Shown here: one piece after another, positions 7,635 through 15,333 of the stretch
Layout: each line of letters begins with the position of its first letter
Numbering within the stretch: position 1 is the first letter of the stretch
Origin: an uncultured Bacilli bacterium
GTDB lineage: Bacteria; Bacillota_I; Bacilli_A; RF39; UBA660
Reading direction: 5' to 3'
DNA: 17,398 nucleotides
Assembly: GCA_944358495.1 (NCBI GenBank)
Contig: CALVRF010000020.1
Location: forward strand, 1-17,398
The notes under the pieces: generated by a model
What the model saw: the letters and a program-made list of their open reading frames with translations, nothing else
Told to the model about the DNA's origin: nothing
Database searches by the model: none
Position numbers and translations under genes: made by a program

Positions 7635-8506
7635 TTTTTTTTCGCTCGTGGATGACTACTTAAGTAAACTTTTCTTAATCTTTCATTAGAAACATGCGTA
7701 TATATTTGTGTTGTCGATAAATTTTCATGGCCCAATAAATCTCCCACGCTTTTTAAATCAGCCCCCTCATTTAACATATGCGTAGCATAAGTATGTCTAA
7801 GCACATGAGGTGTCACATGAACATTTAACTGTGCTTTCCTCCCACATTCATCGACAATCATCCGTATCATTCGTTCATTTAATTTATTTCCATGCTTATT
7901 AGAAAATAAATATGCAGAAGCAGGATACATCGTTCGCCCATCACTTAAATACTTATCTAGTAATTTCTGACATTTAGTACCATAATAAACATACCTTTCC
8001 TTATTACCCTTTCCTAAAATTAAAATTTTATGTTCACCAAAATTAATATCCTTTAATTTAAGGTTTGCAAGTTCACTAACCCGAATACCCGTCGAATATA
8101 ACATCTCTAAAATAAGCGCATCTCTTTGACCAACACCAGTATTTAAATCAGGAGTATTTAACAGTTTATCTAAATCTTGATAATTTAAAAACACCGGCAA
8201 CTTTTTTTCTTTTTTAGGATTACTAATCAAAGCCATTGGGTTATTATCAATCATCTTTTCAGCCTTTAAATATTTAAAAAAACTTTTTAAAGAGCTAACC
8301 TTCCGAGAAATTGAAGAAACATGATATTTTTGCTCATTTAAATATTCTAAATAACGTCTAATATCTTTAATTTCAATTTCATTTAAATCTTTCGAAACTA
8401 TAAAATCCACAAACTCTTTTAAATCTATTTCATAATTTAAAACCGTATTAGCCGAAAATTTTCTTTCAAGCTCTAAATAATCTAAAAACTTTTTAACTTC
8501 CTGCAT
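7631..8506 (-). CDS. xerC: XerC/XerD-type tyrosine recombinase
   Basis: A 291-residue tyrosine recombinase of the size typical for XerC and XerD, which resolve chromosome dimers at dif. The N-terminal SAM-like core-binding domain covers about 1-90. The catalytic domain has the complete set R142 (TGIRVSELANL), K166 (GKGNKER), H234 and R237 (HVLRHTYATH), H260 (LLGHENLS) and nucleophile Y269 (TTQIYTH). The tail RKVYLSSHPRAKKN looks like XerC, but STTQIYTH is common in XerD, so the paralogue is tentative. I start at the ATG at 8506, with AAGGAG 7 bases before it; a frame from 8533 would overlap the hydrolase gene by 16 bases. It is third in an operon after the HhH and hydrolase genes. topA lies 2.8 kb upstream in the same direction. 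No neighbouring signs of a mobile element, so a host Xer is preferred over an integrase. Confidence 0.92.
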   Translation of the reverse strand: MQEVKKFLDYLELERKFSANTVLNYEIDLKEFVDFIVSKDLNEIEIKDIRRYLEYLNEQKYHVSSISRKVSSLKSFFKYLKAEKMIDNNPMALISNPKKEKKLPVFLNYQDLDKLLNTPDLNTGVGQRDALILEMLYSTGIRVSELANLKLKDINFGEHKILILGKGNKERYVYYGTKCQKLLDKYLSDGRTMYPASAYLFSNKHGNKLNERMIRMIVDECGRKAQLNVHVTPHVLRHTYATHMLNEGADLKSVGDLLGHENLSTTQIYTHVSNERLRKVYLSSHPRAKKN

Positions 8507-8517
8507 ACTAGTCTCCT

Positions 8518-9138
8518 TTAAACACCATGCCAAAAATCTGCAATCAATTTAGCTAATTTTTGAGGGTTATCCACATTCACTTCATGAGTAGCATTATCAA
8601 CAACTTTAAAAGTACTATTTTTAATGTTTTTATTTAATAATTCTGCACCTTTCATATTTTGTTTATCCATTCTACCACATAAAATTAAAACCGGGCATTT
8701 TATTTTATTTAAATTATTAGATATATTTAAATCACCCATTGAATTTACAAGATAAATAAAATTTTTCTTTTCCATTCCAATTTTTTCAAAAGTAGATTTA
8801 GGCATCAAATGAAATATCAAATTTTGCGCCTTAAAAAGCAATTTATGTATTTTATAGGGTGTTCCAATTAAAATAATTGAATTTACCTTTTCAGGATGTT
8901 TTTTAACATAATCTAAAGCTAATATACCGCCAAGCGATAATCCACACAAATTTAATTTTTCATCAAAGCCATTACAATAATCAGTAAAACTAGCTAATAA
9001 TGTATCATAATCAGTCTTAGTATTTTTCAAAAAATTATATAAATTTAAAGCTGTCACTTTTATATCTGGTAACTCTTTAATCACAATATCCCACGCTTTG
9101 TCATTTTGACCCAATCCATGAATTAACACATTTTTCAT
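8518..9138 (-). CDS. Small alpha/beta-hydrolase
   Basis: A 206-residue alpha/beta-hydrolase-fold protein, short for the family (usually 240-300), with a reduced lid region. The oxyanion motif HGLGQ is at 7-11. The nucleophile elbow CGLSLGG puts the serine at S68. The likely acid is D158 (LCGRMD) and the histidine H185 (NATHEVNVD). No signal peptide or membrane segment is seen, so it is probably cytosolic. The substrate cannot be told from sequence; esterase, thioesterase and MhpC/BioH-like roles are all possible. The ATG has AGGTGG upstream and follows the HhH gene by 7 bases; 11 bases separate its stop from the recombinase start, so the three are co-transcribed. Confidence 0.88.
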   Translation of the reverse strand: MKNVLIHGLGQNDKAWDIVIKELPDIKVTALNLYNFLKNTKTDYDTLLASFTDYCNGFDEKLNLCGLSLGGILALDYVKKHPEKVNSIILIGTPYKIHKLLFKAQNLIFHLMPKSTFEKIGMEKKNFIYLVNSMGDLNISNNLNKIKCPVLILCGRMDKQNMKGAELLNKNIKNSTFKVVDNATHEVNVDNPQKLAKLIADFWHGV

Positions 9139-9145
9139 AACCCAC

Positions 9146-9412
9146 CTACTTTTCTGGATATTTTTTATCTTTCCAATACCACCACTTTATTTTTTCTTTA
9201 TTATGATTTTCATTGTCTGCATAATAAACAATCGCCCGAAAAACATATAATTGGCATTTGTCCTCTTTATAACCTTTTATCAAACAGTCTTTTTTATAAA
9301 GCTCTTCAGGATCCTGACCTTTTAAATCCTCAAGACAAATAATACCCATTTTTAATAAATCAGCTTTAATGTTTTTACCAATATTAGGAACCTTTAATAA
9401 ATCTGTTTTCAT
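9146..9412 (-). CDS. Cdd1-like helix-hairpin-helix protein
   Basis: An 88-residue protein matching the Cdd1 ('pathogenicity locus') family pattern. It begins DLLKVPNIGKNIKADLLKMG, with the hairpin glycine motif PNIGKN, followed by LEDLKGQDPEELY and a conserved C-terminal part with CQLYVFRAIVYYAD and KIKWWYWKD. The helix-hairpin-helix suggests non-specific DNA binding; a biochemical role is not established for the family and the family name does not show virulence. I start at the ATG at 9412, preceded by AGGAGAGG. A longer frame to 9508 would read through the upstream terminator and into the HTH gene, so its extra 32 residues are rejected. First gene of the operon with the hydrolase and recombinase. 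Confidence 0.88.
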   Translation of the reverse strand: MKTDLLKVPNIGKNIKADLLKMGIICLEDLKGQDPEELYKKDCLIKGYKEDKCQLYVFRAIVYYADNENHNKEKIKWWYWKDKKYPEK

Positions 9413-9430
9413 CTTACCTCTCCTACTTTT

Positions 9431-9460
9431 ATTATACCAAAAAAAGCTCGTTATCAACAA
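9431..9460 (-). promoter_or_regulatory. Extended -10 promoter inside the upstream gene's terminator
   Basis: On the minus strand TATAAT (9436-9431) is preceded by TGG, an extended -10. Candidate -35 elements are TTGTTG (9460-9455, 18-base spacer) or TTGATA (9457-9452, 15-base spacer), both inside the loop and 3' arm of the preceding terminator hairpin. It would serve the HhH-hydrolase-recombinase operon. Confidence 0.6.
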
Positions 9461-9469
9461 ATTAACGAG
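9439..9469 (-). terminator. Intrinsic terminator of the HTH-protein gene
   Basis: CTCGTTA (9469-9463) pairs with TAACGAG (9453-9447) over 7 bp around a 9-base loop, followed on the minus strand by C and seven T. The A run in front of the stem lets the hairpin extend. The gene's stop codon (9464-9462) lies at the top of the 5' arm. Confidence 0.8.
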
Positions 9470-10499
9470 TTTTTTTAACTTGCAATATGTCGTCATGACT
9501 TTCATCAAACAATGGAAAAGTCATTTGACCAGGGATAGCTTTGCTTCTGTCTATTTTTCTCTTTTTAATTTTACCCTCTAATTTCGGATGAACATATTTA
9601 AATGGCCGCCTTGGTTCACTAGCAGCGCCCACCTCTTTCTCTCTATCATCATCAATTTCATTAAAAGGTTTTAAGTTTTTTTCAAGTTGTCTTTGTTCCT
9701 TTTTAAAAGCCATATGGCATAATGTATTAGCTCTAATACTAGAATAACGCTGAGCACCGCCAACCGCCATATCCTCAGCATATTCCTTATCCCAATTAAA
9801 TAAAGATAAAGCCAAGGCTGGATTAAATTGATAATAATGTTTCCTAGCAAATATCCGGTATTCCGCCGAACAATGCCCTTTAGAATCCGGTCTCGACCTA
9901 AACACCTGCTTTATCTCTTCATTAAAACTAGCTACATAAGGGTTACTCCACGAAAAAGCTGATGCTATTTTATTTTCATCAATAAATTTAACCAATTCTT
10001 CATTATCACTATAAACTAAATCAATAATTCCTTTATTACTTTCCCTTGGATAATCGATAAATATCCACAAATCATCATCCGAAATATCCGGACTAATGAT
10101 AGCTAAATGATAATTACGAATATGTTTAATTAAATCCTCTCGGCAACTAAATCTTGTCGTATAAGCATCAATAGCCATCCAATAAGTTTCTGTACCCAAG
10201 CTTTTCCCTGTTTTTATATCTGGGATACTTACCTTATATTCTGTTTTTTTATATAATCCCTCAAAATTAGCTTCTAAAAAATTCATATAATTATAAAGAT
10301 AAGAATTAATATACTCTGAATCTAAACTACCTTGCTCTAAACATTTAACTTCTAAAACCGTTAAATGTAAATAGCTAGCAGCGTCCTCTAAAGAAACTTT
10401 TCTTTTTTTTCGGATTTTACCAAGTTCCCTAGCAATAACTTCTTTGGGCGCAATCATTAAACTATATCGCCGCTCATTTTGTTTCTTTTTTACAGCCAT
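9462..10499 (-). CDS. Unrecognised protein with RodZ-like N-terminal helix-turn-helix
   Basis: A 345-residue protein. Residues 20-60 (ARELGKIRKKRKVSLEDAAS and the following helix) match the Xre/RodZ-type helix-turn-helix, in which a helical pair packs before a LEQG turn. The rest (about 85-270) is a mixed polar and aromatic region I cannot place; it includes WMAIDAYTTRF, DDLWIFIDYPRE and FARKHYYQFNPALALSLFNW. The last 75 residues are highly charged, with GKIKKRKIDRSKAIPGQ, and look disordered. There is no membrane segment, so unlike RodZ it is not anchored. DNA binding is a reasonable guess for the N-terminus; the middle may sense a ligand or bind a partner. GAGGTGG precedes the ATG. It has its own promoter and terminator and is monocistronic. 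Confidence 0.8.
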   Translation of the reverse strand: MAVKKKQNERRYSLMIAPKEVIARELGKIRKKRKVSLEDAASYLHLTVLEVKCLEQGSLDSEYINSYLYNYMNFLEANFEGLYKKTEYKVSIPDIKTGKSLGTETYWMAIDAYTTRFSCREDLIKHIRNYHLAIISPDISDDDLWIFIDYPRESNKGIIDLVYSDNEELVKFIDENKIASAFSWSNPYVASFNEEIKQVFRSRPDSKGHCSAEYRIFARKHYYQFNPALALSLFNWDKEYAEDMAVGGAQRYSSIRANTLCHMAFKKEQRQLEKNLKPFNEIDDDREKEVGAASEPRRPFKYVHPKLEGKIKKRKIDRSKAIPGQMTFPLFDESHDDILQVKKTR

Positions 10500-10516
10500 A
10501 CTTCCACCTCATTATT

Positions 10517-10545
10517 AGTATACCGCACTTTAATAAATTTACCAA
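10517..10545 (-). promoter_or_regulatory. Sigma-A-like promoter of the HTH-protein gene
   Basis: On the minus strand TTGGTA (10545-10540), 17 bases, then TATACT (10522-10517). It lies between the stop of the endonuclease/phosphatase-fold gene and the ATG at 10499, so the HTH gene can be expressed separately from topA. Confidence 0.6.
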
Positions 10546-10547
10546 AT

Positions 10548-11249
10548 TTATTTAAAAGTAAAATAACTAATCACTGGGTAATGGTCACTTAATAAAATGC
10601 CCAAATAACGATTATCCTTTTTGAATGTTTTAAGATTTTTAATATTTAAGCTACCTAAAATATAATCAACATTTTTATTAACTCCATACATAAAAGTAGA
10701 ACCAATATTTTTAGTAAAATTAGTTAATTTGTTTCCTTGACAAAAATCACGAACTATTTTAGAATTTGTCGTATTAAAATCGCCCGCCACTATAATATTA
10801 GAATAATCTTCCTCTTTGATTAACTTACTAATTACTAATAATTGCCTTTTTTTAATACAATTTAAAAGAAAATCTAAATGTGTGTTATAAATAACAATAT
10901 TTTGATTATTAGCTCGCAAAAACACACAAAAGCAAGTTCTATTTTGTACTGATAAAAATAATTTGCTTTTTATTAAATGATTATTTGAAAGATAAAATTC
11001 TTTTTTCTTTAAAATAGTAAACTTATCTTTCCTAACTAAAATAGGATTAGAGTTTTCCCCACTAAGGCAAAAATAATCATAAAGCTTCACTTTTAGTTTT
11101 AATAACATCTCTTTAGAACACTCCTGCAGACAAACAATATCTAAATTTTCCTCCATAATCAAATGACAAAGTGGGAATAACCTTTTAGAAAAATCCCACT
11201 TCTTTAAATTACTATTTTTAATATTTAGTGTCATTATTTTATATGGCAT
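10548..11249 (-). CDS. Endonuclease/exonuclease/phosphatase (EEP) family protein
   Basis: A 233-residue EEP-fold metal-dependent phosphodiesterase. Motifs in order are TLNIKN with N9, DIVCLQE with the metal ligand E43, NTHLD with H124, GDFNT with D157 and N159, VDYIL with D195, and SDHYPV with D222 and H223. All expected active-site residues are present, so it should be active. Family members include ExoIII-like nucleases, DNase I-like enzymes and inositol or sphingomyelin phosphodiesterases; the short length without a signal peptide suggests a cytosolic enzyme, but the substrate is open. GAGGAA lies before the ATG. It begins 29 bases after the topA stop with no convincing terminator between, so it is probably co-transcribed with topA. 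Confidence 0.88.
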   Translation of the reverse strand: MPYKIMTLNIKNSNLKKWDFSKRLFPLCHLIMEENLDIVCLQECSKEMLLKLKVKLYDYFCLSGENSNPILVRKDKFTILKKKEFYLSNNHLIKSKLFLSVQNRTCFCVFLRANNQNIVIYNTHLDFLLNCIKKRQLLVISKLIKEEDYSNIIVAGDFNTTNSKIVRDFCQGNKLTNFTKNIGSTFMYGVNKNVDYILGSLNIKNLKTFKKDNRYLGILLSDHYPVISYFTFK

Positions 11250-11278
11250 ATTTCCTCGCCCCTTAAGAAAAAAAGTAA

Positions 11279-13309
11279 CTACTTTTTATAATCGCAGTTA
11301 CTACATTTTATTTTACCTTTTTTTTCAGTTAACATACTTCCACATTCTGGACATTTTTCACCAGTTGGTTTATCCCAATAAGCCGTTTTACATTTTGGAT
11401 AATTGTTGCAGCCATAAAATATTTTTCCTTTACGGCTTCTTTTTTCAACGATTTTACCATCATCGCAATTTGGACAATCACAAATAATACTTTCCTCTTT
11501 AGGTTCTTGTTTAATGTATTTGCACTTTGGAAAATTACTGCAAGCTACAAACTCACCATAGCGACCTTTTCGAATAACTAATGGATGACTGCATTCTGGG
11601 CACATTTCCCCTGTCTCTTCCGCCTGCTTCTTTGGTAGTTTCTCTAAAGCCTCTTCAACCGCTGGCTCAAACTCTTTATAAAATTCATCTAAGACTTTAT
11701 ACCAAATTTCTTTTCCCTCAGCAATCTCATCAAGTTCATGCTCCATATTCGCCGTATATTCCACATTAATTAAATTAGCAAAACATTCTTGCAGACGGTC
11801 AGTTACTTCAAAGCCCACTTCCGTTGGAACAAACTTCTTATCTGCCATATTAACATATCCGCGCGTACGAATATTATCAATAATGGTCGCATAAGTACTA
11901 GGCCTACCAATTCCTAGTTCGTCCATCTCTTTAATGAGTCTAGCCTCGGTATAACGAGCCGATGGCTGCGTAAAATGTTGTTCTTTAACAATGTTATTAG
12001 ATACGATAACATTTGACTGATAAGTATCAAAAGGTGGTAAAATAGTATCCTTAGTATCTTCATAATCACTATAAACTTTTAAATATCCATCAAACACCAC
12101 AATTTGACCAGTTGCTTTAAACTGGTAATCATTATTATTTAAAATTACCGTTGTCCCTTCAACTTTCGCACTAGCCATTAAACTAGCCAAAGCCCGATAA
12201 TAAATCATTCTATATAACTTAAATTCATCATCTTTTAAATATGGCTTAACACTCTCTGGTGTCCTATGAATACTAGTTGGTCTAATAGCCTCATGTGCAT
12301 CCTGAACATTTTCCGTTTTCTTACTTATTTTTACTCTGCCAATATAGTTTTTCCCATATTTAGCCTCGATAAATTTATAAGTATCTCTAACAAACTCATC
12401 AGATAAACGAATAGAATCCGTACGCATATAAGTAATTAAACCTACTGTTTCATCAGCCAAATCAATTCCTTCATATAGTTTTTGAGCAATCGACATTGTT
12501 CTTTTTGATGAAAATTTCAACTTATTAGAAGCATCCTGTTGCATCGTACTCGTCGTATAAGGATATTTTGATTGTTTACTTTTTTCTTTTTTAGTTACGT
12601 CTTCTATTTTAAAAGCATTCGTTAATTTATCTAATATCTGATTAGCTTCAAGTTCATTTTTAATCTCAATTTTCTTATGTTTGTATTCGAATAAATCAGC
12701 CTTAAAATCTTTAAAATCTGCCGTTATCGTCCAATATTCTTCTGGATTAAACGCTTTTATTTCTCTTTCTCTGTCGACAATTAACTTTAAAGCCACACTT
12801 TGAACTCTTCCCGCACTAGATCCAGATGTTTTTGACTGAATTAATTTACTCAAACGAAAACCAATAATTCTATCTAATATTCTTCTAGTTTCCTGACTAT
12901 TAACTAAATCCTTATCGATTTTTCTTTCGTGCTTAAAAGCCTCAGTAACCGCATTTTTCGTAATTTCATTAAAAACTACTCTACCATAATTATCATCATT
13001 TAATCCCAATGCATCATAAAGATGCCAAGAAATAGCTTCCCCTTCTCTATCTGGATCGGTAGCCAAATAAACTTTATCTGCTTTATTTGCTTCTTTTTTT
13101 AATTCATCGATAACTGATTTCTTCCCCTTAATAGTTTTATAATCAGGTTTAAAATGATTTTCTACATCAACTCCCAAACCAAATTTACCTTTAGTTGATA
13201 AATCTCTAATATGCCCCTTACTAGAAGATACAACATAATTAGGTCCTAAATACTTACTAATCGATTTTACTTTACTAGGTGATTCGACAATAACTAAATC
13301 TTTTCCCAT
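11279..13309 (-). CDS. topA: DNA topoisomerase I (type IA)
   Basis: A full-length bacterial topoisomerase I of 676 residues that relaxes negative supercoils. The TOPRIM domain has VESPSK with E9 and the acidic triad DPDREGE (85-91). The active-site tyrosine is Y294 in LITYMRTDSIRLS. The conserved AHEAIRPT (338-345) and GIGRPSTYATII (466-477) follow. The C-terminus carries three zinc-ribbon modules with cysteine pairs at about 570-596, 610-640 and 653-673, as usual for Bacillota TopA. AAAGGATG precedes the ATG and a strong promoter lies upstream. In many Bacillota topA is near xerC, and a XerC/D gene follows here after five intervening genes. Confidence 0.98.
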   Translation of the reverse strand: MGKDLVIVESPSKVKSISKYLGPNYVVSSSKGHIRDLSTKGKFGLGVDVENHFKPDYKTIKGKKSVIDELKKEANKADKVYLATDPDREGEAISWHLYDALGLNDDNYGRVVFNEITKNAVTEAFKHERKIDKDLVNSQETRRILDRIIGFRLSKLIQSKTSGSSAGRVQSVALKLIVDREREIKAFNPEEYWTITADFKDFKADLFEYKHKKIEIKNELEANQILDKLTNAFKIEDVTKKEKSKQSKYPYTTSTMQQDASNKLKFSSKRTMSIAQKLYEGIDLADETVGLITYMRTDSIRLSDEFVRDTYKFIEAKYGKNYIGRVKISKKTENVQDAHEAIRPTSIHRTPESVKPYLKDDEFKLYRMIYYRALASLMASAKVEGTTVILNNNDYQFKATGQIVVFDGYLKVYSDYEDTKDTILPPFDTYQSNVIVSNNIVKEQHFTQPSARYTEARLIKEMDELGIGRPSTYATIIDNIRTRGYVNMADKKFVPTEVGFEVTDRLQECFANLINVEYTANMEHELDEIAEGKEIWYKVLDEFYKEFEPAVEEALEKLPKKQAEETGEMCPECSHPLVIRKGRYGEFVACSNFPKCKYIKQEPKEESIICDCPNCDDGKIVEKRSRKGKIFYGCNNYPKCKTAYWDKPTGEKCPECGSMLTEKKGKIKCSNCDYKK

Positions 13310-13343
13310 AATTCACATCCTTTTCTGATTTGCGCTAACATAA

Positions 13344-13372
13344 TATATACACCAATATTTTATGGTTGTCAA
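13344..13372 (-). promoter_or_regulatory. Sigma-A promoter of topA
   Basis: On the minus strand a perfect TTGACA (13372-13367), 17 bases, then TATATA (13349-13344). It starts in the 91-base gap after the PP2C stop codon and leaves a leader of about 28 bases before the topA start. Confidence 0.8.
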
Positions 13373-13400
13373 ATAACTTTATACTAATAAATTACTTATT

Positions 13401-14315
13401 TTAATCTCGGATTAAAGTTAAAACCGCCGTAGCATTATCACTACCGGGAATAATTTCGTACTTTGGATAACCGCCCGCATCATATATTTTATTTTCAGTT
13501 TCCTCATCTAGAGTTTCCATTTTTCCATTAACTGCCTTTTCTATAATCATTGGCACAATCATTTCTGGACTTTTCATAAATTTTTCAAGAAAAATTTGAT
13601 TTAAAACCGTATCTGCTAAAATATCCGTCACTCCGTCAGTTGTTAATAACAAAGCCTTCATATTATCTTTATTTAAGACTTTAATTTCAGGTGAAATATA
13701 TAAAGTATCTCCTAAAGCATTAGTAATAACATTATTACCTCTAATAAAACGAATCTCATCTTTTGAAATCAATCCTTTTTGATAATAATCTCTCCAAACT
13801 TCACTTTCATCTTCAGTAACTTGTACTAACGACTCACCATAAGTATACACTCTAGAGTCTCCAATGCTTAAAATAATAATATTATCTTTATTAATAACAG
13901 CACATGACAAAGTAGTCACGCCAACATGACAAGCCATTTTCAGCATATTTGCATTAATTTTACAAACTTCTTCTTCCAGTTTCAAACAAAATAATTCAGT
14001 ATTATTAACTTCTTCCAAAGACATTTTTCTAAAAAACATTCCCAACCTTTCCGTCACATATAAAGAAGCTATTCCACCATCAGCATAACCCCCAACACCA
14101 TCAGCAATTACTGACATCAGTAAATTATTATCCAAAGGGTGAATAAAGACGCCATAATAATCCTCATTACTTTCCCTATATGGGCTATTACCAATATCCG
14201 TCATTGCACAATACAAAAGCTGATTAAACTTATTTTTTTTAATTAATTTTAATGGCAACTTTTGATAAGGAATACCTAAACTATCAATAATTTTTAACAT
14301 TCGAACATCACTCAT
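13401..14315 (-). CDS. PP2C-type Ser/Thr phosphatase, second of a tandem pair
   Basis: A 304-residue PPM/PP2C protein phosphatase with an N-terminal extension of about 35 residues before the core. Motifs, numbered from the chosen start, are YRESNED (R47, D52), ADGVGG (D72), GVTTLSC, SIGDSRVY (D153), TTDGVTD (D227) and GSDNAT (D293). All metal-binding aspartates and the phosphate-binding arginine are there, so it should be an active Mn/Mg-dependent phosphatase. No membrane segment. The reading frame is open to a GTG at 14327; I choose the ATG at 14315 because GGTGA lies 5 bases before it. It starts 11 bases after the stop of the other PP2C gene, so they form an operon. Its target, perhaps a PASTA-type kinase or its substrates, is not in the window. 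Confidence 0.9.
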   Translation of the reverse strand: MSDVRMLKIIDSLGIPYQKLPLKLIKKNKFNQLLYCAMTDIGNSPYRESNEDYYGVFIHPLDNNLLMSVIADGVGGYADGGIASLYVTERLGMFFRKMSLEEVNNTELFCLKLEEEVCKINANMLKMACHVGVTTLSCAVINKDNIIILSIGDSRVYTYGESLVQVTEDESEVWRDYYQKGLISKDEIRFIRGNNVITNALGDTLYISPEIKVLNKDNMKALLLTTDGVTDILADTVLNQIFLEKFMKSPEMIVPMIIEKAVNGKMETLDEETENKIYDAGGYPKYEIIPGSDNATAVLTLIRD

Positions 14316-14326
14316 ACTCATCACCA

Positions 14327-15196
14327 CTAATATTTCTTATACAATAACATTGTAGCATTATCTTTACCAGGGTTAGTCGTATCGTTTATCATATATTGTC
14401 TTTTTTCAAAACGTTTTTTAGCTTCAGCTGATATTAATTCTGGAGTAGAATTAATCGCTTCATTAACTATTTCTAATAATACATCACTAGGTAAATTATG
14501 ATCATAAATAAATTTGATTCTTTCATCAGATACAATATCAGTAATTCCATCAGTAAAAAGTAGCAAAGAATCATAATCACTATTATCAATAACCAAAGCA
14601 TCAGGATGAAAATCTCTAATATTACCGCCAATACAGCGACTAATATAACTATTACCCTTCATAAAACGAATATCATCCTTATCAATTGAATCGGGATTAT
14701 TATACTTAAACCAAACTAAATGGTCAGCCGTTAATTGCTTTAAAATTCCATTTTGAATAATATATCCTCGCGAATCACCTGAATTAGCAATCATTGTTTC
14801 ATTTTTTCCAACAATCGCACACACTAATGTTGTACTACCATTTCCACCATACATTTCTAGTAAACTTTTGTTAATATCTCGCATTTTACCCCAAAAGATA
14901 GATTTTAATGTTTGAGGTGTATTAATATAAGCTATTTCTAATCCTCTAAACCATTGTAATAATTCTTCAGTTAAATACTGTGCCGCCTGGGCCCCATAAA
15001 TAGAATCACTAGTTCCATCAGCCACTACAAATATTTTTAAATCATTATCTTTAGGATGACTAGCAAAATTTACCGCATCTTCATTCGTTTGATGCTTTTC
15101 ATTAGTACCAACATTAGTAATATATCCAATAAAAAAACTACTTTCTTCACTAAGTACCATTTTTTGTTTTTTAGTTTCCAAAACCTGAATTTTCAT
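14327..15196 (-). CDS. Divergent PP2C-type phosphatase, first of a tandem pair
   Basis: A 289-residue PP2C-fold protein. It shows TNED (D40), VVADGTSDS (D60), NGSTTLVC (119-126), NSGDSRGY (D141), FTDGITD (D216) and GKDNAT (D279). The metal-binding aspartates are kept, so catalysis is likely. Two usual features are changed: the phosphate-binding arginine three residues before NED is H35, and DGxGG reads DGTSD. It shares with the following gene a segment outside the core signatures (VW..Y, I.KDDIRFMKGN), which shows the two are paralogues. GGGAGTGA precedes the ATG. It is the first gene of its operon, behind a promoter and downstream of the surface-protein terminator. Confidence 0.88.
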   Translation of the reverse strand: MKIQVLETKKQKMVLSEESSFFIGYITNVGTNEKHQTNEDAVNFASHPKDNDLKIFVVADGTSDSIYGAQAAQYLTEELLQWFRGLEIAYINTPQTLKSIFWGKMRDINKSLLEMYGGNGSTTLVCAIVGKNETMIANSGDSRGYIIQNGILKQLTADHLVWFKYNNPDSIDKDDIRFMKGNSYISRCIGGNIRDFHPDALVIDNSDYDSLLLFTDGITDIVSDERIKFIYDHNLPSDVLLEIVNEAINSTPELISAEAKKRFEKRQYMINDTTNPGKDNATMLLYKKY

Positions 15197-15218
15197 TCAA
15201 TCACTCCCTATGGCCTTT

Positions 15219-15247
15219 ATCTTATCACGATATTGCCAAGTTGTAAA
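15219..15247 (-). promoter_or_regulatory. Sigma-A-like promoter of the PP2C operon
   Basis: On the minus strand TTTACA (15247-15242), 17 bases, then TAAGAT (15224-15219). It directly follows the T run of the surface-protein terminator and leaves a leader of about 15 bases before the GGGAGTGA ribosome binding site. Confidence 0.55.
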
Positions 15248-15250
15248 GTT

Positions 15251-15324
15251 GAAAAAAATAAAACTAACAAGAACATTTTACCGGTGTACATTTGAGAGAG
15301 AAAAGTAAAATGTCTGTTAGTTTT
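15251..15324 (-). terminator. Large two-part hairpin terminator after the surface-protein gene
   Basis: In minus-strand RNA AAAACTAACA (15324-15315) pairs with TGTTAGTTTT (15269-15260). After a small asymmetric internal loop (1 versus 3 bases), ACATTTTAC (15313-15305) pairs with GTAAAATGT (15281-15273), leaving a 23-base apical loop. The T-rich run TTTTATTTTTTTC follows. The 19 bp of stem is long for an intrinsic terminator, and the loop contains a second AAATGT that could compete for pairing with the inner arm. A T run on the plus side means it could also stop plus-strand transcripts. Confidence 0.75.
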
Positions 15325-15333
15325 TTTGGAACC

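Noticed and set aside
7631..8506. Recombinase as an integrase of a mobile element
   Set aside because: It has the length and domain plan of host XerC/D, lies in an operon with unrelated genes, and no flanking repeats or phage genes are visible. The tRNA-Cys gene is 4 kb away and intact.
9413..9508. N-terminal extension of the HhH protein to 9508
   Set aside because: It would translate the terminator and promoter region and overlap the preceding gene; the ATG at 9412 has AGGAGAGG and starts the conserved domain.
11270..11287. Possible terminator between topA and the EEP gene (AAAAAGT/ACTTTTT)
   Set aside because: The stem has a single G-C pair, so it is unlikely to terminate; read-through is more probable.
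15260..15324. Imperfect palindrome resembling an integron attC site
   Set aside because: The outer GTTAGTT does not fit the GTTRRRY core, there is no integrase or cassette array, and the T run gives a simpler terminator explanation.
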